Positions 63,239 through 64,000 of a stretch of 64,000 nt of DNA are shown here, one piece after another; the stretch's first letter is position 1, and the number at the start of each line of letters is the position of its first letter. Both the position numbers and the translations under genes were made by a program. Below the pieces are notes generated by a model that saw only the letters and a list, made by a program, of their open reading frames with translations, did no database searches and was not told the origin of the DNA. Source of the stretch: JAHZKN01 sp965250205 (GTDB taxonomy: Bacteria; Pseudomonadota; Alphaproteobacteria; Rhizobiales; Hyphomicrobiaceae); the NCBI GenBank assembly GCA_965250205.1, contig CBDFNK010000023.1, forward strand, positions 372,001-436,000, written 5' to 3'.

Positions 63239-64000
63239 TTAGCGCAGACCCCAGACCTCTACGATCGCATCGCCGCGAAGGCTAAACTTAGTGCGATACT
63301 TGAGGTCGATACGCTGGATAAAGCGTTTGCGGCCTTTAAGGTCAAACGGTTGGCTTGAGCCACCACTGCTGATTTTGCCGTAGATTGGCACAGCTTCTGT
63401 CGTCCCATTCGCATAAGTGAGGGTCATGCCATAGAGCTTGACTTTGCTTTTGTGAACGCGAACCTGAACCGCTCTAAAGCGACCATAGCGTTTTCCAACA
63501 ATCATTGAATCGTTGTCCTTGGAAAACATCGCAGCCTTACGTGCACCGAGTCGGATCCATTTGCCGCGATTACTTGCACCACGGTTTCTGCCTCGCAGCC
63601 AGTCTTCGGCGTACTCACCGTAGACTTGCAGCAATGCCGTGTTGTTGCCCCATCGACGGCCTTTGGCACGGTAGGTGACAATAATTTCGCGAATAAAGCG
63701 ACCACTACTGCGGCGCCCTGTTTTGAGATCAATCGGAGGTGTGCCGTAGCCAGCTGGCACCAACAAATCGACGTCACGACGGTCACGCGTTCCGTTGCCG
63801 TAGACCACAGTTACATCTCTGATATGGATGTCGTTGCGTATGGCACGGAAGGTAATCCGGTCGAAGACACCAGCTTCTTTGCCAATTGGCAGAACTTGCC
63901 TTTCAGATCGTGTACCAACGGTTTCAGATCCAAACAAAACCCAGCCTTTAGGCACCGTTTGTTGTGATGCCCGCCGTGGAGGAGGTGTCGCGACTTGGCG
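63239..64000 (-). CDS. DUF2541-like duplicated beta-rich protein (5' partial)
   Basis: The frame is open to the right edge: the GTG at 63955 that could begin it is preceded in frame by more codons (ending GITTKTVPKGWV), so the N-terminus is probably outside. Two similar halves of about 110 residues can be seen. The first has KGWVLFGSETVG, then RDVTVVYGNGTRDRRDVDLL, IDLKTGRRSSGRFIREIIVT and LLQVYG. The second has KWIRLGARKAAMF, then VKLYGMTLTYANGTTEAVPI, FDLKGRKRFIQRIDLKYRTK and IVEVWG. This 'W..LG ... v.Y.nG ... DL.g..R.I..i...Y' layout is that of DUF2541-type exported proteins. Function unknown. Confidence 0.7.
   Translation of the reverse strand, partial: RQVATPPPRRASQQTVPKGWVLFGSETVGTRSERQVLPIGKEAGVFDRITFRAIRNDIHIRDVTVVYGNGTRDRRDVDLLVPAGYGTPPIDLKTGRRSSGRFIREIIVTYRAKGRRWGNNTALLQVYGEYAEDWLRGRNRGASNRGKWIRLGARKAAMFSKDNDSMIVGKRYGRFRAVQVRVHKSKVKLYGMTLTYANGTTEAVPIYGKISSGGSSQPFDLKGRKRFIQRIDLKYRTKFSLRGDAIVEVWGLR

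Overview
The window looks like the chromosome of an alphaproteobacterium, most likely Hyphomicrobiales (Rhizobiales) or a close relative. The evidence is the gene order chvI-chvG-hprK-EIIA(Man)-HPr next to ahcY, a DivL-type pseudo-histidine kinase, a TsaE-phosphotransferase fusion beside a MurU-like nucleotidyltransferase, addB-addA, and families of about 100-140 bp intergenic repeats of the 'TAGAGC...' kind. Assignment is by gene content only; no database search was possible.

Two very different halves meet at about 23.4 kb. The left half (1-23.4 kb) is an accessory region. It holds a Cys-rich repeat protein cut by the window edge, an XRE regulator, three IS1182-family copies (one with an intact transposase), remnants of IS110, IS3 and two IS1595-type elements, a nucleotidyltransferase (AbiEii-like) pair, a broken plasmid ParA with its ribbon-helix-helix partner, and an intact tRNA-Arg(ACG). 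Between the IS copies sits an unusual alpha/beta-hydrolase - membrane segment - amidase fusion (4560-6155). From 15.4 to 23.1 kb there is a compact block of exported proteins. Two paralogous lipoproteins and a V8-like protease are read rightward, and they converge on a subtilisin-like and a trypsin-like protease read leftward. The right edge of this half is a fragment of a large serine recombinase fused directly to a truncated tRNA-Ala(GGC).

The right half (23.7-64 kb) is mainly conserved housekeeping DNA. Rightward: aroA-cmk-rpsA, sppA-ihfB-lapA, trpF-trpB-trpA, accD-folC. Leftward: trxA, addA-addB-murU-tsaE/amgK-divL, ahcY, HPr-EIIA-hprK-chvG-chvI. A VWA-domain (TadG-like) gene lies between ahcY and HPr. 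Further right are hugZ, a pentapeptide-repeat protein, a broken Crp-like gene with an IS1182 tail, pyrE, a HAD hydrolase, a lysine-rich HU protein, a diacylglycerol-kinase-like protein and an exported repeat protein cut by the right edge.

The main points for follow-up are the protease/lipoprotein block, the hydrolase-amidase fusion, the recombinase/tRNA junction, the structured tandem-repeat leader of rpsA, and the way intergenic repeats supply the TAG stop codon of several unrelated genes.
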